A stretch of 64,000 bases of DNA from Lachnospira multipara LB2003 (GTDB lineage Bacteria > Bacillota > Clostridia > Lachnospirales > Lachnospiraceae). Shown one piece after another: positions 19,335 to 28,254 of the stretch. The DNA is taken from positions 51,059 to 115,058 of the forward strand of contig NZ_JNKW01000008.1 of assembly GCF_000702205.1 (NCBI RefSeq), in the 5' to 3' direction. Made by a program: the position numbers and the translations under genes. How positions within the stretch are numbered: position 1 is the stretch's first letter; each line of letters starts with the position of its first letter. The notes under the pieces were generated by a model. That model was not told the origin of the DNA and made no database searches. It saw only the letters and a list, made by a program, of their open reading frames with translations.

Positions 19335-20318
19335 TTATCTTGTGGAATCATTCTCGATTATTTCATATCCCAACATAATCTCTTTAGCTAAAAGAGGTAT
19401 TTCGCGTATTAAATTTAAAAGCATGGCTGCACCTTTAGCTCCAGCCTCCTCATATGAATATTTAACAGTGGTTAAGGTTGGAGTTATTGCCTGTGAAAAA
19501 TCAGAATAATCGTGGCCTACTACCTTTACATCCCTTGGTACATTAAGCCCCCTATCCTGTAAATACTTAATTGCTCCCACAGCAACCTTATCACTTGCAC
19601 ATACAACTCCATCTAAATCATTGTATTTATTATATAAGCTTTCCATTATTAAATATCCAGATTGTTTACGAATATCCCCTGTATTTATCTGTTCTTCTTC
19701 ACATGGCAATTTAGCGTCCTTTAAAGCTTTTACAAAGCCCTTTCTTCGCTGTTTACCATTAGAAATCTCTGTATCGCTAAATCCAATAAAAACAAGCTTC
19801 TTACAGCCCTTCTCAATTAAATAATTAGTAACCATGTAAGTAGCCTGATAATCATTGTAATATACGCAATTACAGCCTTCACATTTTTGTCCTATTATAA
19901 CTACAGGACATTTTAATTTATCCATGGCCAATCTATGTTTAATAGAAACCATGGAACTTAGTAAAATCACGCCATCTACTCTATTCTCATTAAAAATACG
20001 AAGATAATTTAATTCCTTAGAAACGTCATCTCCAGTATTACCAAGTAAAATCTGATACCCTTCTGTTTCTAATCTATCAGATATTCCGTTAACTACTAAA
20101 TTAGTAGCTATTGAGTTAAGCCTTGGAATAATAACGCCAATAAGTTTCGTCTTCTTAGTTCTCAAAGTTTGAGCTTGAGGAGACGGGCTATAGCCAGTCT
20201 CCTCAACAACTCTTCTTATTGCTTCTTTCTTCTCTTCCGAAACATAGCCATTATTAAAATACCTAGAAACAGCGGCGTTAGATACACCTGCTAGTTTAGC
20301 TATTTCATTGATTGTCAT
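19335..20318 (-). CDS. LacI family transcriptional regulator
   Basis: The 327-residue protein has the LacI HTH at residues 2-25 (INEIAKLAGVSNAAVSRYFNNG) and hinge helix (about 46-57, QAQTLRTKKT). The periplasmic-binding-like sensor begins LIGVIIPRLNS and includes DGVILLSS, VVIIGQ, GVVCASDKVAVGA and VKVVGHDYSDF. It starts 1 bp after the ptsI stop, so it is translated from the ptsHI transcript. This coupling to PTS genes, plus a cre-type operator in that promoter, suggests a role in sugar control, possibly CcpA-like or a sugar-specific repressor. The exact ligand cannot be told. Confidence 0.92.
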   Translation of the reverse strand: MTINEIAKLAGVSNAAVSRYFNNGYVSEEKKEAIRRVVEETGYSPSPQAQTLRTKKTKLIGVIIPRLNSIATNLVVNGISDRLETEGYQILLGNTGDDVSKELNYLRIFNENRVDGVILLSSMVSIKHRLAMDKLKCPVVIIGQKCEGCNCVYYNDYQATYMVTNYLIEKGCKKLVFIGFSDTEISNGKQRRKGFVKALKDAKLPCEEEQINTGDIRKQSGYLIMESLYNKYNDLDGVVCASDKVAVGAIKYLQDRGLNVPRDVKVVGHDYSDFSQAITPTLTTVKYSYEEAGAKGAAMLLNLIREIPLLAKEIMLGYEIIENDSTR

Positions 20319-20319
20319 A

Positions 20320-21939
20320 TTAATCCATCTCTCTAACTATCTTTCTTAATTTAAGTACCATAGAAGGAGATACTGAAAGTTCATCAAGACCCATCTTAAC
20401 GAATTCTTCAGTAAGCTCTGTATCTGCGCCTAATTCACCACAAATACCACACCAGATACCAGCCTTATGAGCATTATCTGTAGCCATCTTAATCATTCTT
20501 AAAACAGCTGGATGATGTGAATCATAGAAGTCATCTAACTTAGAATTCTGTCTGTCTATTGCAAGAGTATACTGAGTTAAATCATTAGTACCGATACTAA
20601 AGAAATCGACTTCATGTGCAAGCTCTTCACTCATAATTACAGAAGCTGGAGTTTCAATCATAATACCCTGTTCTGGAATTCTATATTCAATACCAAGTGA
20701 CTGAAGTTCATCAGCAACTTCCTTAACAATTTCCTTAATCTTTCTAACTTCATCCACTGAAATAATCATTGGATACATGATAGAAATGTTGCCATATACT
20801 GCAGCTCTAAGTAAGGCTCTAAGCTGAGTCTTAAAGATATCAGGCTGCTTTAAACAAATTCTAATAGCTCTATAACCAAGAGCTGGGTTATCTTCATTAC
20901 CGAGGTTAAAATAATCTACCTGCTTATCAGCACCAAGATCAAGAGTTCTAATAATAACCTTCTTATCTGCCATGTTCTGAGCTACCTGCTTGTATGCTCT
21001 AAACTGTTCTTCTTCACTTGGGAAATCTTCTCTACCAAGATATAAGAATTCAGATCTAAATAAACCAATACCTGATGCATCGTTCTCAAGTACATGAGCA
21101 ACATCACCAACTGCACCAATATTAGCATAGATATTAATCTTCTTACCGCTCTTAGTTACATTCTCCTTACCCTTTAACTGGTTAAGTAATTCAGCCTGTT
21201 CCTTCTGAACCTGCATTCTCTTCTTAACTTCTGTCTGTGTCTCAACAGATGGTTCAAATATAACTTCACCATTAACACCGTCTACTACTGCTAATGTGTT
21301 GTTCTTAATCTTTGAAATATCCATTGGTACAGATACTAAAGCAGGAATATTCATCATTCTAGCTAAGATAGCTGTATGAGAATTTGTTGAACCATGAACT
21401 GTAACAAATGCTAAAATCTTCTCTTTATCCATCTGAACAGTTTCACTTGGTGTTAAATCATCAGCCACAATGATTGATGGTTCCATTGTTGAAAAATCAA
21501 CAGTTTCATTACCCTGTAAGATATTAATAAGACGGTTAGATACATCTCTAATATCTGCAGCTCTTGCCTTCATATAGTCATCATCCATAGCAGCAAACAT
21601 TTCAGCAAAATTATCACCTGTAACAGCTACAGCAAATTCTGCATTAACGCTTTCTGTATTGATGATATTCTTAATCGAATCATTATAATCCATATCTTCA
21701 ATCATCATCTGATGTGCTTCAAAAATAGCTGCTGAAGCTTCACCAACTTCCTTAAGTGCCTTATCATATAAAGCACCAAGCTGCTTAACACCTTCAGCCA
21801 CTGCAGCTTCTACTCTAGCTACTTCAGCTGCTGTATCACTAATTTTTTCACGAACTACTGCCTTGTCTTTTTTATCCAATACAATTACATTGCCCATGGC
21901 AACACCCTTAAATACTGACTTACCTGTATACTTATCCAT
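20320..21939 (-). CDS. ptsI: PTS enzyme I (phosphoenolpyruvate-protein phosphotransferase)
   Basis: Enzyme I takes phosphate from PEP and passes it to HPr, the first step of all PTS sugar uptake. The phospho-His188 lies in GSTNSHTAILAR. The PEP-binding barrel shows GIGLFRSEFLYLGR, RTLDLGADKQ, YRAIR, MYPMI and FSIGTNDLTQYT; the catalytic Cys region reads CGICGELGAD. The length of 539 residues is slightly short of 570 but domains are complete. I chose the ATG at 21939, 7 bases after GTGAGG, not the upstream GTG that lies within it. It is 20 bp after ptsH in the usual ptsH-ptsI order. Confidence 0.96.
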   Translation of the reverse strand: MDKYTGKSVFKGVAMGNVIVLDKKDKAVVREKISDTAAEVARVEAAVAEGVKQLGALYDKALKEVGEASAAIFEAHQMMIEDMDYNDSIKNIINTESVNAEFAVAVTGDNFAEMFAAMDDDYMKARAADIRDVSNRLINILQGNETVDFSTMEPSIIVADDLTPSETVQMDKEKILAFVTVHGSTNSHTAILARMMNIPALVSVPMDISKIKNNTLAVVDGVNGEVIFEPSVETQTEVKKRMQVQKEQAELLNQLKGKENVTKSGKKINIYANIGAVGDVAHVLENDASGIGLFRSEFLYLGREDFPSEEEQFRAYKQVAQNMADKKVIIRTLDLGADKQVDYFNLGNEDNPALGYRAIRICLKQPDIFKTQLRALLRAAVYGNISIMYPMIISVDEVRKIKEIVKEVADELQSLGIEYRIPEQGIMIETPASVIMSEELAHEVDFFSIGTNDLTQYTLAIDRQNSKLDDFYDSHHPAVLRMIKMATDNAHKAGIWCGICGELGADTELTEEFVKMGLDELSVSPSMVLKLRKIVREMD

Positions 21940-21959
21940 AATTAACCTCACTTTAAAAA

Positions 21960-22217
21960 TTATAGATTATTCTCGAAGAAATCCTTAATGCTAGCTAATG
22001 TAGCATCTTCGTCTCCACCTTCTACGTTAACAGTTACTGTATCGCCACACTTAACGCCCATTGCCATAAGTGCCATAAGCTTTGTAGCTTCTGCTGACTT
22101 CTCGCCCTTAACAACTGTGATCTTGCTATCATATTTCTTAGCTTCCTTAACTAAAAGACCAGCTGGTCTAGCATGGATACCTACTTCATCTTTAATTACG
22201 TACTCAAATGATTTCAT
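21960..22217 (-). CDS. ptsH: HPr phosphocarrier protein with Lys at position 46
   Basis: This 85-residue protein is the general HPr by context, being first in the ptsH-ptsI operon. His15 is intact in VGIHARPAG, so it can carry phosphate from enzyme I. At position 46 it has Lys instead of Ser (EATKLMALMAMG), so HPr kinase cannot modify it at the usual site. The second HPr at 3766-4029 keeps Ser46. The ATG follows TTGGAGG. Expression is likely controlled through the cre site at 22315-22328. Confidence 0.95.
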   Translation of the reverse strand: MKSFEYVIKDEVGIHARPAGLLVKEAKKYDSKITVVKGEKSAEATKLMALMAMGVKCGDTVTVNVEGGDEDATLASIKDFFENNL

Positions 22218-22314
22218 TTTAAAACCTCCAAAATTCCTATACTAAATTAATGTGTTTTAAAAACTGAAAGCTACATTGTTCTTAACAAGCCCCCACTTAT
22301 TAATTATTCAAATG

Positions 22315-22328
22315 TGAAAACGTTTACA
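22315..22328 (-). promoter_or_regulatory. Catabolite-responsive element (cre) in the ptsHI leader
   Basis: TGAAAACGTTTACA matches the Firmicutes cre consensus TGWAANCGNTNWCA at every position. On the minus strand it begins about 12 bases after the -10 box, overlapping the first transcribed bases, which favours repression by a LacI/CcpA-type protein. Confidence 0.8.
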
Positions 22329-22340
22329 GTCTTTAGTAAA

Positions 22341-22368
22341 ATTATAACATGTGAAATTTTGTTGTAAA
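22341..22368 (-). promoter_or_regulatory. ptsHI promoter
   Basis: On the minus strand TTTACA (22363-22368) and TATAAT (22341-22346) are separated by 16 bp. This gives a 5' leader of about 115 nt before ptsH. The rest of the leader shows no known riboswitch. Confidence 0.75.
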
Positions 22369-22457
22369 TCGCTATTTTTTATATAATCACATGGTATAAT
22401 TTGTTAATTCTGCACAATTCCATTTATTTAATTTTGTCTTAAATTGAGTGTTTATGC

Positions 22458-22835
22458 TTATTTGTGAGCGTTTCGGCCCAAAGTTTTTTCAACGCTTTCA
22501 AGGAGTTTTTCAGGCAAAAATGGTTTCACAATATAGTCATTCACCCCGTAATTCTTAGCTTTTAACACTGTTTCTCTATCTGCTGAAGATGTAAACATTA
22601 ATATTGGTATATTTTTGCACTTATCACTCTTATTTAATGCCTGCATAACTTCAAAGCCATTCATCTGTGGCATTTCAATATCAAGTAAAATTAAATCTGG
22701 TAAAAAGCTTTCTGCTAAATCAATTCCATCAAAACCAGAAATTGCGCATTTTACTTCATACTCATCCTTTAGCACATAGTCTGATAGTTTAAGTATCATT
22801 TTGTCATCGTCAATAATTAAAACTTTCTTATCCAT
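22458..22835 (-). CDS. Single-domain response regulator (CheY-like)
   Basis: The 125-residue protein is one receiver domain with every key residue: IIDDDKM, phospho-Asp in LLDIEMPQMNG, MFTSS and the Lys in YIVKPFLP. It has no output domain. The ATG at 22835 lies 9 bases after GAGGAGG; upstream in-frame ATGs are inside it. It overlaps the end of the degenerate kinase gene by 8 bp, so the two are translationally coupled and part of an operon with the hybrid kinase at 24929-27583. Confidence 0.92.
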   Translation of the reverse strand: MDKKVLIIDDDKMILKLSDYVLKDEYEVKCAISGFDGIDLAESFLPDLILLDIEMPQMNGFEVMQALNKSDKCKNIPILMFTSSADRETVLKAKNYGVNDYIVKPFLPEKLLESVEKTLGRNAHK

Positions 22836-24924
22836 TTTTCTCATCCTCCTCATTAAAATTTCTTATGATATTAATATTTTTCCTATAGCTATCAATAAAA
22901 TGCTTTGCTTTTTCTGTGTAATCCTTCTTATCTTCCTTTTTATAGCTTAATTCCAGGCTTTTTGCCTCTCTTGAAAGCTCAAGGGCGCCAATGGTTTGAG
23001 AAGTATTACTAATAGACCTAAGTGTTATCATAAATGATTCCCAGTCTTCCAATTTTAGGTAGGTTAGTAAATCCCCAAGCTTTTCATTTTCTACATATGT
23101 ATTTAGCATATCCCTGTAAAACTTAGCATCGTTCATACAATACTTAAGTCCAACTTCCACATCAAAATTATGCAGTCCATTTTGGAACTTGATGATGTCG
23201 CCATGCACAAGTTTTGCTTCCTTTTGTTTTTGCAAACCAACTTCCTTAGGAAGAATTTTTTTCGTTGCTTTTGCTTTCTCATACTTATTTTCTTTTTCTT
23301 TAATTACAATAGGTGTACGTTCCTTTTTCTCCTTACTAAGCCTAACTTCTTCAAGTTTTTCCTTTAAAATATCCTGATTAAGATTTGGTCTACTAAGAAT
23401 TTTTTCCACCTTATCTTCTGTTTTAGAAAGTGAATCTTCATCACTAATTTTTCCTAAGTTTATTGCCTTTACCTCAATAGGCTTATTTATGCCCTGTTCA
23501 ATATCAAAGGAAAAACTAGAGCCTTTGCCATATTCACTTTTCAAATGCAATTTACTGCCCATAAGTGCTAATAACCTTGAAGCGATGTTAAGTCCAAGCC
23601 CTCTTCCTTTAGCCATTTTATTAGCTCCAGCTACTCCACTATTTATGCTCTTTTCTAGATAATCAACTTCTTCAGGCCTCATGCCAACGCCTGTATCTGT
23701 AACTTCCACTGACATCTTACCCTTATCTGCATCTAGCTGTTTCCATAAAGCCTTAAGTTTTATGCTACCAGCCTGAGTAAACTTAATCGCATTAAATAAT
23801 ATAGAGCTTATGATTTGTGATATTCTATCCCTATCTCCAAAAAGCTTTTTAGGTAGCTTATCATCAATATCGCACTGGAAATCCACGTTTTTTCCTGCCA
23901 AATCATATCTAACATTATCTGCACATTCCCTAAGCATTTCCTTTGGCGAATATTCCTTTATATCAAGTTTTATCTCATCATCGCTTAGTCCAATATAATC
24001 ATCAATTTCATTTAATGTGTCTTTTATTTTCTTAACATTATCTATGATTTTATCTGCATCATTTAGAATGTCCTGATTAGCTGTCTTTGCAAGAATCCTT
24101 TGACTGTGGGCATTTATTTTGTTTATTGGTTTTTTTAATTCATTAATAATCGTCTTAACTAATGCCTTATTAGCTTCATAGACGCTAAGAGCATTCTTTG
24201 TTAATTCTCTTGATTTTAAATTATCACTTTTAAGTGAATTAACTGCATCAATAAATATGATATAGTCTGGATTCTCCATAGTAAGAAATAGCACCCATAT
24301 TCCTACTGAAATAAAGAAGAATACAATTAATGTACTAGGCATAACAAATACCTGTACTACATCTCCAATTATTACAAGTAAGGAAAAAATACCAATGGAT
24401 ACAATTTGTCTTAATGCAAAAAATTCTTTATTCAATAAAGCGACAACAACAGCTATTGCAATAAAACAAATGGGAAAAATCACCATAATGATATATAATG
24501 GTCCCCTTACATAGCCATCTTCTTTATTAAAGCTAAATACAAGCCCAAGTCTTAAATTTGCCACAAGTAAAATTCCTACTATACTTAAGGCCACACGACT
24601 AAAAATCGCTGTCCATGCCTTTCTCCTATTATCAGTAATGTACGCTCCAATATATCTATAAAAAGAATATCCAAAAGCCACTGAACATAGGAAAAATACC
24701 GTAGTCAAAATCTTATTTATTCCAAGTGGCACAATCACTCCATAGGAAATTGTTAGAGCTGAAATTATGTCAAAAACAATGGTTATCATTGTCCACATAA
24801 CCATATCTCTAAAGCTTCTGCTTACACTTGAATTTGTTGTAAAAAAATAATTCATACAAATCCACAAGACCATATCAAAAATCGCAGCTGCAATTTCAAA
24901 ATCAATGTTATAGCAAAGGTTCAA
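22828..24924 (-). CDS. Membrane histidine-kinase-like protein lacking both phospho-histidines
   Basis: The 698-residue protein has about seven N-terminal membrane helices (to residue 220). A dimerisation region follows in which the H-box reads INELKKPINKIN (Asn where His belongs, about residue 258). The HATPase domain is well kept (SSILFNAIKFTQAG, DTGVGM, GRGLGLNIASRL). The C-terminal Hpt-like domain (about 590-690) has TLRSISNTSQTIGALELS, with Arg replacing the phospho-His; compare VHSLKSTSLTIGA in the neighbouring kinase. So it probably works as a sensor or allosteric partner rather than a kinase. The start is TTG, 7 bases after GGAGG that overlaps the previous gene's stop. Confidence 0.85.
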   Translation of the reverse strand: MNLCYNIDFEIAAAIFDMVLWICMNYFFTTNSSVSRSFRDMVMWTMITIVFDIISALTISYGVIVPLGINKILTTVFFLCSVAFGYSFYRYIGAYITDNRRKAWTAIFSRVALSIVGILLVANLRLGLVFSFNKEDGYVRGPLYIIMVIFPICFIAIAVVVALLNKEFFALRQIVSIGIFSLLVIIGDVVQVFVMPSTLIVFFFISVGIWVLFLTMENPDYIIFIDAVNSLKSDNLKSRELTKNALSVYEANKALVKTIINELKKPINKINAHSQRILAKTANQDILNDADKIIDNVKKIKDTLNEIDDYIGLSDDEIKLDIKEYSPKEMLRECADNVRYDLAGKNVDFQCDIDDKLPKKLFGDRDRISQIISSILFNAIKFTQAGSIKLKALWKQLDADKGKMSVEVTDTGVGMRPEEVDYLEKSINSGVAGANKMAKGRGLGLNIASRLLALMGSKLHLKSEYGKGSSFSFDIEQGINKPIEVKAINLGKISDEDSLSKTEDKVEKILSRPNLNQDILKEKLEEVRLSKEKKERTPIVIKEKENKYEKAKATKKILPKEVGLQKQKEAKLVHGDIIKFQNGLHNFDVEVGLKYCMNDAKFYRDMLNTYVENEKLGDLLTYLKLEDWESFMITLRSISNTSQTIGALELSREAKSLELSYKKEDKKDYTEKAKHFIDSYRKNINIIRNFNEEDEKNG

Positions 24925-24928
24925 AGCC

Positions 24929-27583
24929 TCACCTCCAACCTAAACGTGTCAGTAATTTTTTGTAGCTTTCCACTAGATAATCATTTTTTTGTATGGCAAT
25001 ATCAGTATTACCTTCCTTAACACCTCTCTCTATTTCCTTACATAATGCACTAAAATTAACTGCACCTATGGTAAGAGACGTGCTTTTAAGACTATGAACT
25101 ATAATTCTATAGTTATCAAAATCCAGAGCCTTATAAGTTTTTATAAGATTATCTAATTTATTCTCCTTTACAAAATCCCCTTTTAATTCTTCATATAATT
25201 CCTTAATTCCACCGCAATATTGCAATCCTACAGCTTCATCTATATAGTCAATTTCTTCTGTGTTATTGTTATTGTTATTGTTATTGTTATTGATATTGTT
25301 GTTACTGTTATTGTTATTGTTATTGTTATCGTTATTGTTACTGTTATTAGAATCCTCTACTAGATTTTCATTAGCGATATTTTTTTCATTAATGATTTTA
25401 TCAAAATTATCTGAAATCTTAGGCTTGTCATACCACTTGTAATTATCATGCCATGAATTGTCATGACTAACATCCTCAATACATTCACTCGGTATATATT
25501 TTCTAATCATGGCTTCTAATTGCATTTCTATAATTGGTTTTGCTAGATAGTCATCAAAACCCATATTAAGATACTCTTTCTTAGCTCCATTTACTGCATT
25601 AGCCGTCAGCATAATAATCGGAGTTTCTCTGTTAAGATTATCCTTATCCGCCTTAATTTCCTTAAATGTTTCTACCCCATCTTTACCTGGCATCATATGA
25701 TCTAAAAATATTATGTCGTAATTAGCATTTCTTGTAAGAGCAATAGCTGTATTACCATTATCACAATAATCAATCATAATGCCTGTGTTTTTTAACAGTC
25801 CTTCTAATACCTTAATATTAGATTGAATATCATCAACTATTAGTATTCTAACTTCTTCATTTACTGCAAAACTAATATGTCTGTTTTCTTCATAAATGTC
25901 TTCATTCTTTAATGAGGCAATATCCCCTATTATTTCATCTCCGTCTACTTTCTGCGGTATTGTAACTGTAAATGTAGAACCAACGCCGTATTCACTTTCA
26001 ACTTCTATGCTTCCACCCATTAAATCAATTAACTGCTTAGAAATTGATAGGCCAAGTCCCGTTCCTTCAATAGCATAATTTCTCTCAATATTGATTCTTT
26101 GGAAAATATGAAAAAGATTAGATAAGTCTTCTTTTTTCATACCCTGTCCAGTATCTGTTACCTGAATAATCAAGTTAATTACTTTTCTATCATCAAGGCT
26201 TCCACCTATAAATCCATTTTCTTCTTCTCTTTCAAATACCTCCACAGGAGCATATCCCACAAATAATGTAACGCTGCCATAATCTGTGTATTTAATAGCA
26301 TTTGTAAGAATATTATTAATTATCTGTCTAATTCTTATGGCATCACCAATTAAATTAGCTGGCACATTAGTGTCATTTTTTAGATCAATGGATAGCCTCT
26401 TACTTTTAGCCCTCATCATAACCATGCCAATACAGTCATGAATCATGCTTTTTAGGTTATATGGCGCCTCTACAATATCCATTTTTCCTGATTCAATTTT
26501 TGAAAAATCAAGAATATCATTAATAATGGCATATAAATTATTACTTGCTCTTTCAATATCTTTGGCATAAGAAAGAGTCTCTGCTTCCTTACTGTCCCTT
26601 AAAATCATAGCATCCATACCAATAATTGCATTAATCGGCGTCCTAATCTCATGGGACATTCTAGCTAAGAAGTCAGACTTTGCTTTATTAGCAACCTGTG
26701 CCTGCTTTTTTGCCTCATCGGCCTCCTTCTTTGCATCCCTTAATTTTTTATTTTGGGATTCCATTATATCCACTTGTTTTTTAAGCATTTCCGATGAAAC
26801 TCGTGCTTTTTTGACTATGTCATCCACAAGACGAACTATAATTACAAAAACCATAATAATACAATATGCCGTAAATCCATATCTAAGGTAGGTTTCCTTT
26901 AACTTATTTATGTCGCTTGTGCCAATAAAAATATCAATTACGCAACAAGTAAGCACAATAAACAAACCTAGCGCTTCTGCTAAGTAACTAAGCTTTTTAT
27001 TAATGTAATGTTTTGCAATAGTGCAAGCAAAAAACATGGCATATGCCACAATTGAATATGCATATGTAAAAATAATCAGATACCCTACTTCAACTGTTTT
27101 GGTTATGTATAAGCCTAGCTGAATAAAAAATGCCAAAAATAAGCCTATGGTAAAGATATCAAACAATCTTCTGTGGTCATCTCCGTAATCATATTCGTAA
27201 TAAAGCAATAGCAATATAGGAAAAGTCATTAGAATAGTGAACAAACTTACTTCATATACACTGCCTACGTTATATCCGTTTAAACATTTGCTCTCTAAAA
27301 AGAAATAAAAAGTTGCTAGCAAATTAAATATGCTAAGGTATTCCAATCCAGTATTGCTGCCGGTTACATACCGTTTAATGACAGCAATACCCCATGAAAT
27401 CAAAAAAGTAAGTAAAATCAAAAGATCACAAACAAAACTAGCCATACTAGCAATGGATGTAAAAGGCATATTTGTTTTATCAAATTCATAAATATCTTTA
27501 ACCTGGTAGGTAAAAAAATTGGCCATCAAACATACCAATTCCCCCACAAGGATTACTAATAAAGCTTTTTTATACCCTCTCAT
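24929..27583 (-). CDS. Hybrid sensor histidine kinase (HisKA-HATPase-REC-Hpt)
   Basis: The 884-residue protein has about seven membrane helices (residues 8-245) and a coiled coil (about 255-300). The HisKA domain has phospho-His about residue 309 in ARMSHEIRTPINAI. HATPase is complete (NNILTNAIKYTDYG, DTGQGMK, GTGLGLSISKQL). The receiver has LIVDD, the phospho-Asp in FLDHMMPGKDG, MLTANA and AKPI. An asparagine-rich linker (about 745-774) leads to an Hpt domain with IVHSLKSTSLTIGA. It can run a full His-Asp-His relay in one chain, with the single receiver at 22458-22835 as a likely last acceptor. It is the first gene of a three-gene operon. Confidence 0.93.
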   Translation of the reverse strand: MRGYKKALLVILVGELVCLMANFFTYQVKDIYEFDKTNMPFTSIASMASFVCDLLILLTFLISWGIAVIKRYVTGSNTGLEYLSIFNLLATFYFFLESKCLNGYNVGSVYEVSLFTILMTFPILLLLYYEYDYGDDHRRLFDIFTIGLFLAFFIQLGLYITKTVEVGYLIIFTYAYSIVAYAMFFACTIAKHYINKKLSYLAEALGLFIVLTCCVIDIFIGTSDINKLKETYLRYGFTAYCIIMVFVIIVRLVDDIVKKARVSSEMLKKQVDIMESQNKKLRDAKKEADEAKKQAQVANKAKSDFLARMSHEIRTPINAIIGMDAMILRDSKEAETLSYAKDIERASNNLYAIINDILDFSKIESGKMDIVEAPYNLKSMIHDCIGMVMMRAKSKRLSIDLKNDTNVPANLIGDAIRIRQIINNILTNAIKYTDYGSVTLFVGYAPVEVFEREEENGFIGGSLDDRKVINLIIQVTDTGQGMKKEDLSNLFHIFQRINIERNYAIEGTGLGLSISKQLIDLMGGSIEVESEYGVGSTFTVTIPQKVDGDEIIGDIASLKNEDIYEENRHISFAVNEEVRILIVDDIQSNIKVLEGLLKNTGIMIDYCDNGNTAIALTRNANYDIIFLDHMMPGKDGVETFKEIKADKDNLNRETPIIMLTANAVNGAKKEYLNMGFDDYLAKPIIEMQLEAMIRKYIPSECIEDVSHDNSWHDNYKWYDKPKISDNFDKIINEKNIANENLVEDSNNSNNNDNNNNNNNSNNNINNNNNNNNNNTEEIDYIDEAVGLQYCGGIKELYEELKGDFVKENKLDNLIKTYKALDFDNYRIIVHSLKSTSLTIGAVNFSALCKEIERGVKEGNTDIAIQKNDYLVESYKKLLTRLGWR
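25261..25348. repeat. Imperfect GTTATT hexanucleotide tract encoding poly-Asn
   Basis: About 88 bp of near-perfect GTTATT repeats (AATAAC on the coding strand) inside the hybrid kinase gene. It encodes the asparagine-rich linker between REC and Hpt. Interruptions by GAT, GTT, CTG and ATC keep it imperfect. Confidence 0.9.
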
Positions 27584-27679
27584 AGCTGTCCCTCAATATT
27601 AATAACTTAAATTACACAATAACTATTATTATTATTGTACAGCAATAAATACAAAAGAGCAACTATTTCACTTACTATC

Positions 27680-28240
27680 CTACTTTCTACGGTGTAGTAG
27701 TTTTTTTCTTATGTATGAGTATGTATAATCTTCACCCTTTAAAGCTAACATTTTTAAAAGCTTATGCAAAAGAGCATCGGTTTCTGGATGCATCAGGTTA
27801 TGACCTCTTCCACGAAGATAGTAATTTAATGCATCAGCATCAGTGTATTTTTCTTTATTATATATTTTACTTGCTGCGACTCTATCGCAGAACATTTCTA
27901 TTACGTATTTTTTAGGCATTGGCATACCCTCTAATAGTACATCTCCATCTTTAAGTGAATAATCAATCCAATATTCATAGTGATGTCTATTGCGTCCCTT
28001 GTGATGTAACCAAGCACTAGATACGCCTTCCTTTTCTCTTTGAGCATTATTAGGGCTACGATTTCCCTGAAAATAAATAACACCAGGAATAAATTCCACA
28101 GGAGAATATTTAGAAAGGTCGTGTGTTATTCCTTGATAATATAAACCAAGTTTAAACATTTCCCTTCTAACTAATCTTCTGTGGGCATTAACCGTATGTA
28201 AATGTCCGTAAAAATTCTTCCAAAATCGAGTAAATGTCAT
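27680..28240 (-). CDS. DUF5662 family protein
   Basis: The 186-residue protein matches the DUF5662 family, common in Clostridia and phage-associated genomes but unassigned. It has histidine-rich motifs, HLHTVNAHRRLV, ITHDLSKYSPVEF and WLHHKGRNRHHYEYW, which may bind metal in an HD-like way. No membrane segment or signal peptide is visible. It is the last gene of the minus-strand operon that starts at 33276, 14 bp after the MoxR-type ATPase gene. Confidence 0.75.
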   Translation of the reverse strand: MTFTRFWKNFYGHLHTVNAHRRLVRREMFKLGLYYQGITHDLSKYSPVEFIPGVIYFQGNRSPNNAQREKEGVSSAWLHHKGRNRHHYEYWIDYSLKDGDVLLEGMPMPKKYVIEMFCDRVAASKIYNKEKYTDADALNYYLRGRGHNLMHPETDALLHKLLKMLALKGEDYTYSYIRKKLLHRRK

Positions 28241-28254
28241 TAATCCACCCCATT

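Noticed and set aside
25260..25442. Leucine-rich 60-residue ORF on the plus strand
   Set aside because: It is the reverse-frame shadow of the GTTATT tract encoding poly-Asn.
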